DNA of 38,995 nucleotides from Pirellulaceae bacterium (GTDB lineage Bacteria; Planctomycetota; Planctomycetia; Pirellulales; Pirellulaceae), in assembly GCA_024102795.1 (NCBI GenBank), contig JAGFJK010000431.1:1-38995 (forward strand), in the 5' to 3' direction. The notes below the pieces were generated by a model. That model searched no databases. It was not told where the DNA came from and saw only the letters and a list, made by a program, of their open reading frames with translations. Shown here piece by piece: positions 16,790 through 25,823 of this stretch. Position 1 is the first letter of the stretch; each line of letters opens with the position of its first letter. Made by a program: the position numbers and the translations under genes.

Positions 16790-16966
16790 CGCTTCATACC
16801 TCTCGACTCTCGTAACCTGATCAGGGAAACTATTCCACGAGACCTTATCATAGACCAGACGGGTGAACGATGCCACTTGCCCGGCCGCGGCGGGCCGTGT
16901 GCGCTGTTTGTCTCGGCGTCCGCGGACGGCACAAGACTGGGGGATCTCACCAGGAGACTGCGGCGC

Positions 16967-17524
16967 GTGGAGCAGGCGGAACGAAGTGAATCACGGCCTT
17001 GGCTGCGGCATGGCTGGGTCGCTTGGACTCAGACCATGCTGGACTGCTTTGCGCAACTTGTCGGGCGCGAGTTGCTGGACCGCGACGGAACGCCCGAAGA
17101 CCAGGCCCAACGGCTGTTCGAGGCACCGTTTGTCGTGGTGGCGCACGACACCCGGCCGGATCCGATTCTGTGCTACGGCAACCGGGCGGCGCTGGCCCTG
17201 TGGGAGGTCGACATCGAGACCCTGCTGCGCATGCCCAGCCGCTTGACCGCCGAACCGCTGCACCGGGACGAGCGGGCACGGTTGCTGGCTCGAACCGCCG
17301 AGCGGGGTTACGTGGACGACTACCAGGGGATCCGCGTCAGCCGCACGGGACGCCGGTTTCGCATCGAGCAGGCGATCGTCTGGAACTTGCGGGATACCAG
17401 CGGCCAGCCGGTTGGTCAGGCCGCCACCTTTGCCACTTGGCAGGAATTGCCCGACGGGTCCGCGGCTCGTCCAACGGACGGTTCTCAGACTCGTCCTACT
17501 TCATCAGCTCCGCCATCTCGGTAG
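16967..17524 (+). CDS. MEKHLA-domain protein
   Basis: A 185-residue cytoplasmic protein of the PAS-like MEKHLA family. Recognisable family segments are LFEAPFVVVAHDTRPDPILC, YGNRAALALWEV, PSRLTAEPLHRDERARLLAR, YVDDYQGIRVSRTGRRFRIE, AIVWNLRD and GQAATFATW. The domain probably binds a small ligand, but its role in bacteria is not settled. The GTG at 16967 is favoured by an AGGAG 10 bp upstream; no ATG lies near the domain start. The last 20 or so residues (ARPTDGSQTRPTSSAPPSR) are not family-like. They are partly translated from a family-C palindrome and overlap the convergent GH88/105 gene by 29 bp. Confidence 0.82.
   Translation: MEQAERSESRPWLRHGWVAWTQTMLDCFAQLVGRELLDRDGTPEDQAQRLFEAPFVVVAHDTRPDPILCYGNRAALALWEVDIETLLRMPSRLTAEPLHRDERARLLARTAERGYVDDYQGIRVSRTGRRFRIEQAIVWNLRDTSGQPVGQAATFATWQELPDGSAARPTDGSQTRPTSSAPPSR
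17476..17496. repeat. Palindromic repeat, family C, at converging gene ends
   Basis: GGACG and CGTCC flank GTTCTCAGACT. The reverse complement matches 17 of 21 positions of the copy near 8260-8280. It encodes the tail of the MEKHLA protein and touches the stop of the opposite gene. Confidence 0.5.
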
Positions 17525-19409
17525 CCACCATCAAGGCCATCGCGCCGCCGCGGGCGTCGCGGCCCAGAATCGCCTCGCGCAGGTAGTAATCGGCCAGCGA
17601 CGGCTGCTTGCCAGTGCCCGTGCACACGTCGACCAACTGCCCGTCGGCGGCCACGCGCGTGCGGACCGCGTACCAGCCTTTGTCGATCGCGGGCCGAAAG
17701 TCGTCCGAGCTGAGCCAGCCGAGCCGCACGCCGCGGGCCATGGCCAGGGTGATCATCGCCGTGCAAGTCAGCTCGCGGTACGTCTCCGGGCGGTCGATCA
17801 CCTGGTGCCAGCAACCCGATTCGTCCTGCCAGCGGCGGAGTGCTTCCAGGTGGGTGCGGAACATGTCCAGTAGTTTGGCGCGGTCGCCGCGATCATCAGG
17901 CCAGCAGGTCAGGCACCAGGCCAGGCCGAGAGCGGGAAAGCCATTGCCTCGTCCCCAGGCCGCCTCGTCCAGGGGCGAGTGGCGATACAGGCCGTCGGGG
18001 CGGAGCACCAGGGCCCGAATCGCGCGGAGTTGCGCCTGGCAGGCGTCGTAGTAGCGCGCGTCGCCCGTCAAGCGGCCGGCGTGAGCCAGGATCGGGCCGC
18101 CCATGAACAGCGCGTCGCTCATCTCGTTGTGAAACGGCATGATCGGCCGGGCCTGGCCGTCGCGCTCGAACGCCACGTCCGCTCCCCGGCGAACCAGTTC
18201 GACGAACCGCTGCCGCCGCTCGCCGGCTGTTCGCTCCGCCAGCTCGCTGAACACCAGGTGGCCCGACATCGCACTGCCGCTGTTGATATCGGTCGGCCGG
18301 CTACCGTCCAAGTACGGGCCCACGATGCGGAGCACGTCATCCAGTTGCGAGTTGTCGCCAGTCAGCTCGCCCAGCCGCAAACGGCCGACCAGTGCCAGGG
18401 CGGGAATGTACACCACCTGGTTCAAGTCGCGGCCATAGTGCCGCGACAACTGGCCAGCCAGCTCGATCGGCGAACGGGCCACCCGCCGCTGGATTTCGCG
18501 ACGAGCGGGCGAGGGGCCGCGGAAACCTGCGTCCGACAGCGCCTGCAACAGCCGCTCGCAAAACGGTTCGCCGGAGGCCACGCGCAGAGCCGGGATCGTG
18601 CCGACGTCACAGGCCGGCCGACTGGCCAGGGCCGCCGCCAGCTCGTCGAGGCGAGCGACCGGACGCGCGCCGAGCGTCCGCGCGAGCTGCTCAAGCGCCG
18701 GATGATTCATCTCCGGCGCGTACCAGACCGGACCGCCGTCCCCGGGCTCCACTTCCACGACCAGGTCCGGCGCCCGGATGCCAAGCCACCGCCACAGGTA
18801 CATGCTTTCGCCTGTCCCCGGGTCCTGGTACGCCTTGCCTGCCGGGGGAAATGCGGCCGGCTCGCGCCGCGACTTGCCAGGACGCGCATCCGGCACGGCC
18901 GAGAGCACGAACTTCTCGCGCCGAGCCGCGGCCGCCTCCTGCGAATGGAACCACTGCAAAGCTTCGCCGATCCGCTCGGCCGCGGCGGCGCCTTGTCCCA
19001 CCAGCAGGACATGCACTTGCGCGTGGCCGTGGTCCAGACCGCGGCGATCCAGCACGGCTTCGATCGGAAGACCGTCACGCGACGTGCCCACGCCGGCCAC
19101 CAGCACCCCGGATCGCTCGAGCCGAGCGGCAATCGACCGCGCGGCACTTTCCTCGGCCACCGCGGTACCCGCGGCGCACACCAGCGTCAGCAGCGCCGCC
19201 AGGACGATTGTCGCCTTTCGCTCCGCGAAAGTAGCGAGCGCCAGCGATGGCGTGGCGTCTAGTTGCGTTGGATCGGCGCTTGCAGCCGCCGCGCTACTTT
19301 CGCGGAGCGAAAGGCGACGATGTGCCACCGCGCTACTTACGCGGAGCGAAAGGCGACGGTGCGCGTCGCGTGGCGAACGTGTCCTGCCGATTTCACCTGG
19401 TGAATGCAT
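17496..19409 (-). CDS. Exported GH88/GH105-like glycoside hydrolase with an extra N-terminal domain
   Basis: A 637-residue protein. The C-terminal half (about 310-637) looks like an unsaturated rhamnogalacturonyl or glucuronyl hydrolase with an alpha/alpha barrel: EMSDALFMGGPILA (Asp432 in the place of the catalytic Asp), SPLDEAAWGRGNGFPALGLA and CWHQVIDRPETYRELTCTA. Residues about 95-290 form a separate region resembling a degenerate M14-peptidase-like domain (VGTSRDGLPIEAVLDRRG), which is only a guess. A hydrophobic signal segment lies unusually deep, at about 66-86. Before it, two copies of a palindromic repeat are translated as RRLSLRVSS and RRLSLRESS, and a third, inverted copy gives ATFAERKAT. 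The start is therefore uncertain: ATG 19409 is used, but a GTG at 19457 or one inside the repeats could serve. It lies 60 bp after the M81-like gene. Confidence 0.8.
   Translation of the reverse strand: MHSPGEIGRTRSPRDAHRRLSLRVSSAVAHRRLSLRESSAAAASADPTQLDATPSLALATFAERKATIVLAALLTLVCAAGTAVAEESAARSIAARLERSGVLVAGVGTSRDGLPIEAVLDRRGLDHGHAQVHVLLVGQGAAAAERIGEALQWFHSQEAAAARREKFVLSAVPDARPGKSRREPAAFPPAGKAYQDPGTGESMYLWRWLGIRAPDLVVEVEPGDGGPVWYAPEMNHPALEQLARTLGARPVARLDELAAALASRPACDVGTIPALRVASGEPFCERLLQALSDAGFRGPSPARREIQRRVARSPIELAGQLSRHYGRDLNQVVYIPALALVGRLRLGELTGDNSQLDDVLRIVGPYLDGSRPTDINSGSAMSGHLVFSELAERTAGERRQRFVELVRRGADVAFERDGQARPIMPFHNEMSDALFMGGPILAHAGRLTGDARYYDACQAQLRAIRALVLRPDGLYRHSPLDEAAWGRGNGFPALGLAWCLTCWPDDRGDRAKLLDMFRTHLEALRRWQDESGCWHQVIDRPETYRELTCTAMITLAMARGVRLGWLSSDDFRPAIDKGWYAVRTRVAADGQLVDVCTGTGKQPSLADYYLREAILGRDARGGAMALMVATEMAELMK
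19210..19357. repeat. Three copies of palindromic repeat family F in a gene start
   Basis: The core is CTTTCGC-TCC-GCGAAAG with GTAGCGC flanks. Copies lie at 19210-19236 (one orientation) and at 19289-19320 and 19329-19357 (the other); the third has TTAC for TTTC. All fall in the 5' end of the GH88/105 gene and are translated. Confidence 0.8.
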
Positions 19410-19469
19410 GTTGGGCCTGCGGATTCGGATCAAAAGCTGGTGCAAACTGGACGCCACGCGCCGCCCGTC

Positions 19470-20942
19470 TCAATCCACCGGGAACATCGGTCGGGGGCGT
19501 TTCCGGTAGGGCAGCAGGCGGAAGTCATGCGTGTGGATCGCGGCGGCGTCCACGTTGATGATCTGGCCGGCGAAGGGTTCGAAGCTGGCGCGGAAGTGCG
19601 CGGCCGACTTGACCGCGATGTACCGCATCGAGCGGCAATCGATGCCCAGGGTGCGAGCGAACGCGGGGCCCAGCGGCTGCTCGCGCGCCGTGACCACCAC
19701 GACCGACACGCCGTTCTGCCGCAACCAGGCGGAACGTCCCATGTTGCCGGTCAGCCCAGCGTACATTGGCCCGTCGTACTGGAATTCGCCGCTGGACAAC
19801 GCCACCACTTCGGCCCGCATCGGCACGGGCGGACCCTGCACCGGGTCCGACTTGCCTCCGACCAGCGTCCGGATCTGGCTACCCGCGCCCGCGGCATGCG
19901 CCTGCTCGACAACCTCCGGATCGACGATGTACAGGATCACGGCGTCCGGCAGATCCTGATCGAGGAACGTGCGGAGGATCTCGGTCGAATCGCCCGGCGA
20001 TCCGCCGCCCGTGTTGTCGGCGTGGTCGGCCAGGATCAGGGGATAGTTGCCGGCGCGGCGACCCAGTTCCAGCGCTTCGGCCACCGACACCGGCGGGCGA
20101 TGCCAACGCTCGCGGTGTTCCCAGATCCAGTCCCCCAGTTCGTCGGCCGCGGCTTGGGCCAGCCCGGCGTCACGGTCGGCCACGACGATCACGCTGGGCC
20201 CCATCTCCGGCACGTCCGCCCAGGGAAAGCCGGTCGACACCGTGACGCTCAGCACGCCCGGTCGCTGCTCCAATGCGTGCACCTGCTCCAGCACCTCGTC
20301 CATCGGCGGATGAGCCGTCACCTGGCAGGGAGTGCTCCAGAACAGCGGCAGCTTGCGCAGGGCCATCACCGGTTGCACCTCGCCGCGGATGGTGGCCACG
20401 ATCAAGTCCGCGGCCTCCCGCCCTCGTTCGGCCATGTCCACGTGCGGGTAGGTATCGAAGCCCACGATCGCATCGGCCTGCTCGACCCGGTAACGGGTGT
20501 GATTCGCATGCAGGTCCTGGGTCACCACAATTGGACAGACCGGGCCCACCGCCCGGCGAACGGCCGCGATCAGATCCCCGTCGCCATCGTCGAGGCCTTC
20601 CACGACCATCGCGCCGTGCAGGTCCAGCAGCACGCCATCGACCGGGCCGCCGGCCGCCGCATCGGCCAACCGGCTGAGCAGTTCGGCCTTCAACCGCTCG
20701 TAGTCGGCCGCCAGAACCAAGCCGCTTGGGTAGGCAAAGCACCAGAGCAGCGGCACCAGTTCGAAGCCGTGCCGCTCGGCACCCTCGATAAAGCCGCCCG
20801 TGCAGATGTTCGAACCTCGGAACCGGCGGATTACTTCCGGCCCGCGAAACATGCCGAAGCCGGTTTCAAAATCCTCGACCCTCGTACTCGACCGGGCGAA
20901 CGTGCTGGTTTCGTGCGAGATTCCGCCAGTGACAATTCGCAT
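19470..20942 (-). CDS. M81-family metallopeptidase, MlrC-like
   Basis: A 490-residue protein of the MlrC/M81 family, first known from microcystin degradation, where it cleaves the linearised peptide. Diagnostic segments are MRIVTGGISHETSTFA, the metal-binding LLDLHGAMV and QDLHANHT, GFDTYPHVDMAERG, the central LILADHADNTGGGSPGDST, and the C-terminal IAVKSAAHFRASFEPFA. Length and order fit the family. There is no signal peptide, so it is probably cytoplasmic. A natural substrate is unknown; most MlrC homologues are not linked to microcystin. The ATG at 20942 has AAGGG eight bases upstream. It follows the DUF5989 gene by 48 bp and precedes the GH88/105 gene. Confidence 0.9.
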   Translation of the reverse strand: MRIVTGGISHETSTFARSSTRVEDFETGFGMFRGPEVIRRFRGSNICTGGFIEGAERHGFELVPLLWCFAYPSGLVLAADYERLKAELLSRLADAAAGGPVDGVLLDLHGAMVVEGLDDGDGDLIAAVRRAVGPVCPIVVTQDLHANHTRYRVEQADAIVGFDTYPHVDMAERGREAADLIVATIRGEVQPVMALRKLPLFWSTPCQVTAHPPMDEVLEQVHALEQRPGVLSVTVSTGFPWADVPEMGPSVIVVADRDAGLAQAAADELGDWIWEHRERWHRPPVSVAEALELGRRAGNYPLILADHADNTGGGSPGDSTEILRTFLDQDLPDAVILYIVDPEVVEQAHAAGAGSQIRTLVGGKSDPVQGPPVPMRAEVVALSSGEFQYDGPMYAGLTGNMGRSAWLRQNGVSVVVVTAREQPLGPAFARTLGIDCRSMRYIAVKSAAHFRASFEPFAGQIINVDAAAIHTHDFRLLPYRKRPRPMFPVD

Positions 20943-20990
20943 GGTCGGCCCTTTTCTGTTCCTGGCAGCCGCCGGTTGGCAGCCTGCCGA

Positions 20991-21218
20991 CTACAGCCCC
21001 GGATAAATGAACGGACCCACCGTGCTGGCCAGGATCACCAGCAACCCGGCCAGCAGGATGATCACGATGATTGGCGTCAGCCACCACTTCTTGTTGTGGA
21101 CCAGAAAGTCCCAGTACTCCGCCCACAGGCTCGGCGCCGGTTGCTGAGCCTCCTCGGCGAACTGCCGGTCGATCGGCGGCTGGTCAGCGGATTGGTCATG
21201 CGGCTGCGGATCGTCCAC
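20991..21218 (-). CDS. Small membrane protein, DUF5989 (SxtK-like)
   Basis: A 75-residue protein with a polar N-terminus (MDDPQPHDQSADQPPIDRQF…), the characteristic SLWAEYWDFLVHNKKWWLTP segment and one membrane helix (PIIVIILLAGLLVILAST) ending VGPFIYPGL. This pattern is that of the short DUF5989 family, which sits beside carbamoyltransferase and SxtJ genes in many bacteria; in saxitoxin clusters the counterpart is SxtK. Its biochemical role is unknown. It follows the SxtJ-like gene by 29 bp, supporting co-transcription. Confidence 0.85.
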   Translation of the reverse strand: MDDPQPHDQSADQPPIDRQFAEEAQQPAPSLWAEYWDFLVHNKKWWLTPIIVIILLAGLLVILASTVGPFIYPGL

Positions 21219-21247
21219 GCACCACCTCAGGCGTCGAAAGGCCGGCG

Positions 21248-21661
21248 CTAAAACGGCCGAAAGTACCGCCGCTTGTCATCCACCGGCGGCCGAGCGGTCC
21301 AGTAGGTCGTGGCCCGCCGGTCCAGCCTTCGCCGCAGCGGATCGTAACCCAGACAGCGCATTGCCAGGCCCAGCGGTGTCAACAGCAGGAAGTACAACCC
21401 CAGCATGATAGCATGCGACAGCAGCCAGTTGATCGGCAACCCCAAGCCCATCCAGGCGACATACACCGGCCGGAACCAGTCGGGACGCGCAAGTCCCAGC
21501 AGGCCCACTACCAGTGCCGCGGCCACCAGCAGCAGCGGAGCCGTCGTCAGCCCGAATCTCCAGTTCAGGACCCCCGCCACCACGGCGGCCAGCACCGGCA
21601 GCAGCGCCGCGAACAACCGCAAGCGGCCGGGTCCGGGATTCCAGTTGATATCGACCAGCAT
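21248..21661 (-). CDS. SxtJ-family membrane protein
   Basis: A 137-residue protein with three or four hydrophobic segments: LFAALLPVLAAVVAGVL, TTAPLLLVAAALVVGLLGL and the last, LLSHAIMLGLYFLLLTPLGL. It begins MLVDINWNPGPGRLRLFAA and ends with a basic tail (YDPLRRRLDRRATTYW, then RPPVDDKRRYFRPF). This matches the SxtJ family, which is nearly always next to a NodU/CmcH-type carbamoyltransferase. It starts four bases after the carbamoyltransferase stop, so translation is likely coupled. The role is unknown; it may hold the carbamoyltransferase or its product at the membrane (inference). Confidence 0.86.
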   Translation of the reverse strand: MLVDINWNPGPGRLRLFAALLPVLAAVVAGVLNWRFGLTTAPLLLVAAALVVGLLGLARPDWFRPVYVAWMGLGLPINWLLSHAIMLGLYFLLLTPLGLAMRCLGYDPLRRRLDRRATTYWTARPPVDDKRRYFRPF

Positions 21662-21665
21662 GTCG

Positions 21666-23516
21666 TCAGTCCAGCGCGAAGCGTGCCAGGTGTTCGTCGA
21701 TCGCTTGCGGCTGGGCCCGCGGCTGCCGGGACTTCAGCAGGACGAAATCCTCCAGCACCAGGACGTCGATGTTCGTGGCCATGAAGCAGCGGTACGCATC
21801 CTCCGGAGAGCACACGATCGGCTCGCCGCGCACATTGAAACTGGTATTGATCAACAGAGGCACTCCGGTCCGTTGGGCAAAACACTCCAGCAGTCGCTGG
21901 TAGCGGCCATGGCGCCGGTCCACCGTCTGGACGCGGGCCGAGTAGTCGACGTGCGTGATGGCGGGCAGCTCGCTGCGGCATTCGAGCACTCGCTCCAGCA
22001 GGTCCCGCGGCGCAGCCGGGCCGCGTTCGCCATCGCTTGCCGGCCGCCGGCGAAGATCGTCCCGCACCGGCGCCACGACCAACATGTAGGGACTGTCCCA
22101 GTCCGCGGGCGCGTCGAAGTAGTCGGCCACGCGGGACCTGAGCACGGACGGAGCGAATGGGCGGAACGACTCGCGGAACTTGATCTTGCGGTTCATCAGC
22201 GACTGCATGTGCGGGCTGCGGGCGTCGCCCAGGATGCTGCGGCCGCCCAGCGCTCGAGGACCGAATTCCATCCGGCCCTGGAACCAGCCGACCACCTTCT
22301 GATCGGCCAACAGCGCGGCGACTCGCTGGCACAGCGCCTCCTCGTCCTCGATCCTTTCGTAGTCGGCCCCCTGCCGGTCCAGGAAGTCCGCGATTTCGGC
22401 GTCTGCAAAACGGGGACCAAGCAGCGAGGCCTGCTGCAGGTCCTCGTGACCGGCGCGCCGGGCGTGGCCCAGCAACTGATGCCAGATGAACCAGGCAACT
22501 CCCAACGCACCGCCGGCGTCGCCGGCAGCCGGCTGAATCCAGATCTGCTCGAACGGCCCTTCGCGCTGCAGCCGCCCGTTGGCCACGCAGTTCAATGCCA
22601 CGCCGCCCGCCAGGCAGAGCCGCGACTGGCCGGTCTGCTGGTGCACGTGGCGAGCCATCCGCAACACAATCTCTTCGGTCACCTGCTGAATCGACGCGGC
22701 CAGGTCCATTTCCCGCTCCGTCAACGCCGCTTCGGGCCGGCGCGGCGGCCCGCCCAGCAGACGGTCGAAACGCCGCGAGGTCATCGTCAGACCGCGGCAG
22801 TAGTCGAAGTACCGCATGTCCAGCCGGAACGAGCCGTCGGGCTTCAGGTCGATCAGCCGTTCCAGAATCAGCGGCACATACCGCGGCTGGCCATACGGGG
22901 CCAGGCCCATCAGTTTGTATTCGCCCGAATTGACGCGAAAACCGCAGTAGTACGTGAAGGCCGAGTAGAGCAGGCCGGGCGAATGGGGAAACCGCAATTC
23001 CTGCTCCAGGCGAATGCGATTGCCCTGGCCGACGCCGAAGCTGGCCGTGGCCCATTCGCCCACGCCGTCGGCCGTCAGGATCGCGGCCTGGTCGAAGGGC
23101 GAGGGAAAGAAGGCACTGGCCGCGTGCGACTCGTGGTGTTCCGCATAGATCAGCCGTTTTCGATACTGACCGCCAAGTCCCCGGCGGATCTCCCGTGAGA
23201 GATATAGTTTGCGCTTCATCCAATCGGGGACGGCGGCCAGGAACAGACGATAACCGGTCGGAGCGTACGCCAGGCAGGTTTCCAGCAGCCGTTCGAATTT
23301 CAGCAGCGGCTTGTCGTAAAAGCCCACATAATCCAACTGTTCGGGCCGCAGTCCGGCTTCGTTCAAGCACCAGGCGGCGGCCTGTCGCGGAAAGTCGGCA
23401 TCGTGCTTGCGGCGCGTGAACCGTTCTTCCTGGGCGGCCGCCACCAGCCGGCCGTCGATCAGCAGGGCGGCGGCCGAGTCGTGGTAGAACGCGGAAATGC
23501 CGAGAATTGCGGTCAT
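21666..23516 (-). CDS. Carbamoyltransferase, NodU/CmcH/SxtI type
   Basis: A 616-residue enzyme that moves a carbamoyl group from carbamoyl phosphate, through an adenylate, to a hydroxyl of a sugar, antibiotic or other metabolite. The N-terminal Kae1-like domain starts MTAILGISAFYHDSAAALLI and holds the metal-binding HHESHAASAFF and the ILTADGVGEWAT segment. LCLAGGVALNCVANGRL and FGPRALGGRSILGDAR mark the later part of the family, and the C-terminal YrdC-like domain ends with LLINTSFNVRGEPIV. All usual motifs are present. ATG 23516 is chosen because the conserved start follows it; the frame is open to 23630. It is the first gene of a minus-strand run with SxtJ-like, DUF5989, M81 and GH88/105 genes. 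The acceptor is unknown. Confidence 0.94.
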   Translation of the reverse strand: MTAILGISAFYHDSAAALLIDGRLVAAAQEERFTRRKHDADFPRQAAAWCLNEAGLRPEQLDYVGFYDKPLLKFERLLETCLAYAPTGYRLFLAAVPDWMKRKLYLSREIRRGLGGQYRKRLIYAEHHESHAASAFFPSPFDQAAILTADGVGEWATASFGVGQGNRIRLEQELRFPHSPGLLYSAFTYYCGFRVNSGEYKLMGLAPYGQPRYVPLILERLIDLKPDGSFRLDMRYFDYCRGLTMTSRRFDRLLGGPPRRPEAALTEREMDLAASIQQVTEEIVLRMARHVHQQTGQSRLCLAGGVALNCVANGRLQREGPFEQIWIQPAAGDAGGALGVAWFIWHQLLGHARRAGHEDLQQASLLGPRFADAEIADFLDRQGADYERIEDEEALCQRVAALLADQKVVGWFQGRMEFGPRALGGRSILGDARSPHMQSLMNRKIKFRESFRPFAPSVLRSRVADYFDAPADWDSPYMLVVAPVRDDLRRRPASDGERGPAAPRDLLERVLECRSELPAITHVDYSARVQTVDRRHGRYQRLLECFAQRTGVPLLINTSFNVRGEPIVCSPEDAYRCFMATNIDVLVLEDFVLLKSRQPRAQPQAIDEHLARFALD

Positions 23517-23636
23517 GACGCCTGGGGGGAGAATGCGGCTGCTCGCAGCGACTTGGCCACCGAGCGGCCTGCGCGCCGTTTGCCGCCGGCCGATCCGCGA
23601 ACTACGGTTTCCTAGGCCCCAGTCTCTCATCCTCCC

Positions 23637-25166
23637 ATGCTCGACGGAATACCCATGACAGCGAAAGACGGCGACCTGCTGGCCCGCCTGGCGGGAAATT
23701 CAGCGGATAACGGTGATGACCTCTGGTCGGCCGTCGCGGCCACCCAGCCGGTACACGCCGAACTGCGGACCGAGCCTGAGGACGCCGACGACCCGCGGCT
23801 GAACGATCTGCTGAACCGCATCCACGGCCTGGTGGAGCAACGCCCGGCCGGTGGCCCTGCGACCGCCACCACCTGGGAATCGCCGGCCGATGCCAGCCCG
23901 GTGACCGACGCGTTTGTTCCGCTGGAACCCGAATCGCTGGAGCAGGCCGGAGTCACCGAATCGTTCGTCGAATCGCTGATCCTCAAGTTCCTGCTGTCGT
24001 ACGGCGACACCTGCGGGCGCGAGGTCGCGCGCCAACTGCGGCTGCCGTTCGTGCTGGTCGATCCCCTGCTGCGGCGGATGAAGGCCGAACAACTGGTCGT
24101 CTACCGCGGCGTCAGCGCCGTCAGCGACTACCTGTACCAGTTGACCGACCTGGGTCGCGAGCGGGCCCGGCGACTGGCCGACCAATGCACCTACTGCGGC
24201 ACGGCACCCGTGGCGCTGGACGATTACGTGGCCAGCGTCCGAGCCCAGTCGATCGAAAAGCAGCATCCCACCGAAGACGACCTCCGCGAAGCGTTCCAGG
24301 ACCTGCTGATCGGCCCCCAGATGATGACCCGCCTTGGCCCGGCGATCAATTCCGGCCGCGGCATGTTCCTGTACGGATCGGCGGGCAATGGCAAGACGAG
24401 CATCGCCGAGCGGGTCACGAAAACGTTCGGGCAGTTCATCTGGATCCCGCGCGCCCTGGGAGTCGACGGCACGATCATCCGGCTGTTCGATCCGATGAAC
24501 CACCAGGAAGCTCCGCTGCCCAAGAGCTCCGGGCTGCTCAACGCCTCGAAAATCGACCGGCGGTGGGTCCGCATCCGGCGGCCGACGATCGTGGTCGGCG
24601 GCGAATTGACGCTGGAACACCTCGAAGTCGCCATGAACACGGTCACCGGAATCAGCGAGGCGCCGCTGCAGCTCAAGAGTAACTGCGGCACGCTGGTCAT
24701 CGACGACTTTGGCCGGCAGCGGGTCAGCACCACGGAACTGCTCAACCGCTGGATCGTCCCGCTGGAAAAGCGATACGACTTCCTGAACACAGCCAACGGG
24801 AAGAAGATCCAGGTCCCGTTCGATCAACTGATCATCTTCTCGACGAACCTGGAACCGCGGGACCTGGTCGACGAGGCGTTTCTGCGCCGCATTCCGTACA
24901 AGATCGAGGTGCCGGACCCGACCGAGCAGGAATTCCGCGATCTGCTGCGGCTGATGTGCCAGCAAATGGGCATTGTGTACCACGCCTCGGCGGCCGACTA
25001 CCTGCTCGAAACGCATTACAAACGGGTCCAGCGTCCCCTGCGGTTCTGCCAGCCGCGCGATCTGCTGCTGCAAGTCCGCAACTTCTGCCTGTACCACGGC
25101 CGGCCGCTGGAGCTGACACCCGAACTGCTGGACTTCGGCGTGCAGAACTACTTCGCGATCATGTAG
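23637..25166 (+). CDS. AAA+ ATPase with a probable winged-helix N-terminus
   Basis: A 509-residue cytoplasmic ATPase. Walker A is GSAGNGKTS at 247-255 and Walker B is TLVIDDFG at about 352-359; a sensor-like FSTNLEP follows and the C-terminal helical lid ends [18 protein letters not shown]. Residues about 105-185 look like a winged-helix domain ([48 protein letters not shown]), followed by a Cys pair (QCTYCG, Cys184 and Cys187). The first 100 residues are acidic and probably disordered. This arrangement recurs in planctomycetes, but the substrate is unknown to me. A second ATG at 23655 is an equally good start. It is divergent from the carbamoyltransferase across 120 bp and convergent with dcd. 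Confidence 0.85.
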   Translation: MLDGIPMTAKDGDLLARLAGNSADNGDDLWSAVAATQPVHAELRTEPEDADDPRLNDLLNRIHGLVEQRPAGGPATATTWESPADASPVTDAFVPLEPESLEQAGVTESFVESLILKFLLSYGDTCGREVARQLRLPFVLVDPLLRRMKAEQLVVYRGVSAVSDYLYQLTDLGRERARRLADQCTYCGTAPVALDDYVASVRAQSIEKQHPTEDDLREAFQDLLIGPQMMTRLGPAINSGRGMFLYGSAGNGKTSIAERVTKTFGQFIWIPRALGVDGTIIRLFDPMNHQEAPLPKSSGLLNASKIDRRWVRIRRPTIVVGGELTLEHLEVAMNTVTGISEAPLQLKSNCGTLVIDDFGRQRVSTTELLNRWIVPLEKRYDFLNTANGKKIQVPFDQLIIFSTNLEPRDLVDEAFLRRIPYKIEVPDPTEQEFRDLLRLMCQQMGIVYHASAADYLLETHYKRVQRPLRFCQPRDLLLQVRNFCLYHGRPLELTPELLDFGVQNYFAIM

Positions 25167-25176
25167 CAGCGGCCCG

Positions 25177-25758
25177 TCAGGTCTCCTCGCCGGCCTGCCC
25201 GCCGAACGGCAACTGCATTTGCGCGTCGCGGGCGGCTTGCGGATTGAGTTCCTTGAACAGCAGGCTGGGCTGGATGTCCCAGTTATGCTGGTACTTTTCG
25301 CTGGCGTATTCGCGAATCTCGCCGGCGATTTCGTGATAGAAGATCTGGCAGATCGGCACGCCCGCGTAGACCCGCACCGGTTGCACGGCGAACATTTCCA
25401 GCGTCCAGAAACCGCAGAACCCCACGTCGCCAAAGCCGGCCGTTACGTGGACGAACAGCCCCAGGCGCCCGACGCTCGACCGGCCCTCGATCATCGGCAC
25501 CAGGTTGTGTGTTTCGGTCCGCTCGCGCGTCCGGCCCAGGTACAGTTGCTGAGGTTGCAGCACCAGTCCCTCGGGCGGGATGCTGATCCGGCGCACACGA
25601 CTGGGGTGGCGCATGTCGAGCACCACTTCCTCGTACATCAACAGTTCGTCGTGCAGCGTCAGATTGTAGCTGTTGGGATTCAGTTGCCCCGGGTCGAAGG
25701 GATCGATGACGATGTCCGATCCGCGCCGTTTCGAGATCTCTTCGCCGGAGAGGATCAT
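25177..25758 (-). CDS. dcd: dCTP deaminase
   Basis: A 193-residue enzyme that deaminates dCTP to dUTP, feeding thymidylate synthesis. Typical features are MILSGEEISKRRG, the LNPNSYNLTLHDEL segment, and the active-site block MIEGRSSVGRLGLFVHVTAG followed by FGDVGFCGFWTLEM; the C-terminal tail KYQHNWDIQPSLLFKEL closes the site. It is close to the usual length. ATG 25758 begins the conserved sequence, with AAAGG upstream; the frame is open to 25803. A bifunctional deaminase/dUTPase cannot be excluded from sequence alone. It lies 65 bp downstream of nth on the same strand. Confidence 0.92.
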   Translation of the reverse strand: MILSGEEISKRRGSDIVIDPFDPGQLNPNSYNLTLHDELLMYEEVVLDMRHPSRVRRISIPPEGLVLQPQQLYLGRTRERTETHNLVPMIEGRSSVGRLGLFVHVTAGFGDVGFCGFWTLEMFAVQPVRVYAGVPICQIFYHEIAGEIREYASEKYQHNWDIQPSLLFKELNPQAARDAQMQLPFGGQAGEET

Positions 25759-25823
25759 GGGACGAGCCTTTCGTGGGTGAGTGACGGCAACCGACCGCCG
25801 CACTGCCGGCAGTCAGTAGGCAG

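Noticed and set aside
21405-23198. Plus-strand open frame of 597 codons
   Set aside because: Antisense to the carbamoyltransferase and SxtJ-like genes, which have clear motifs.
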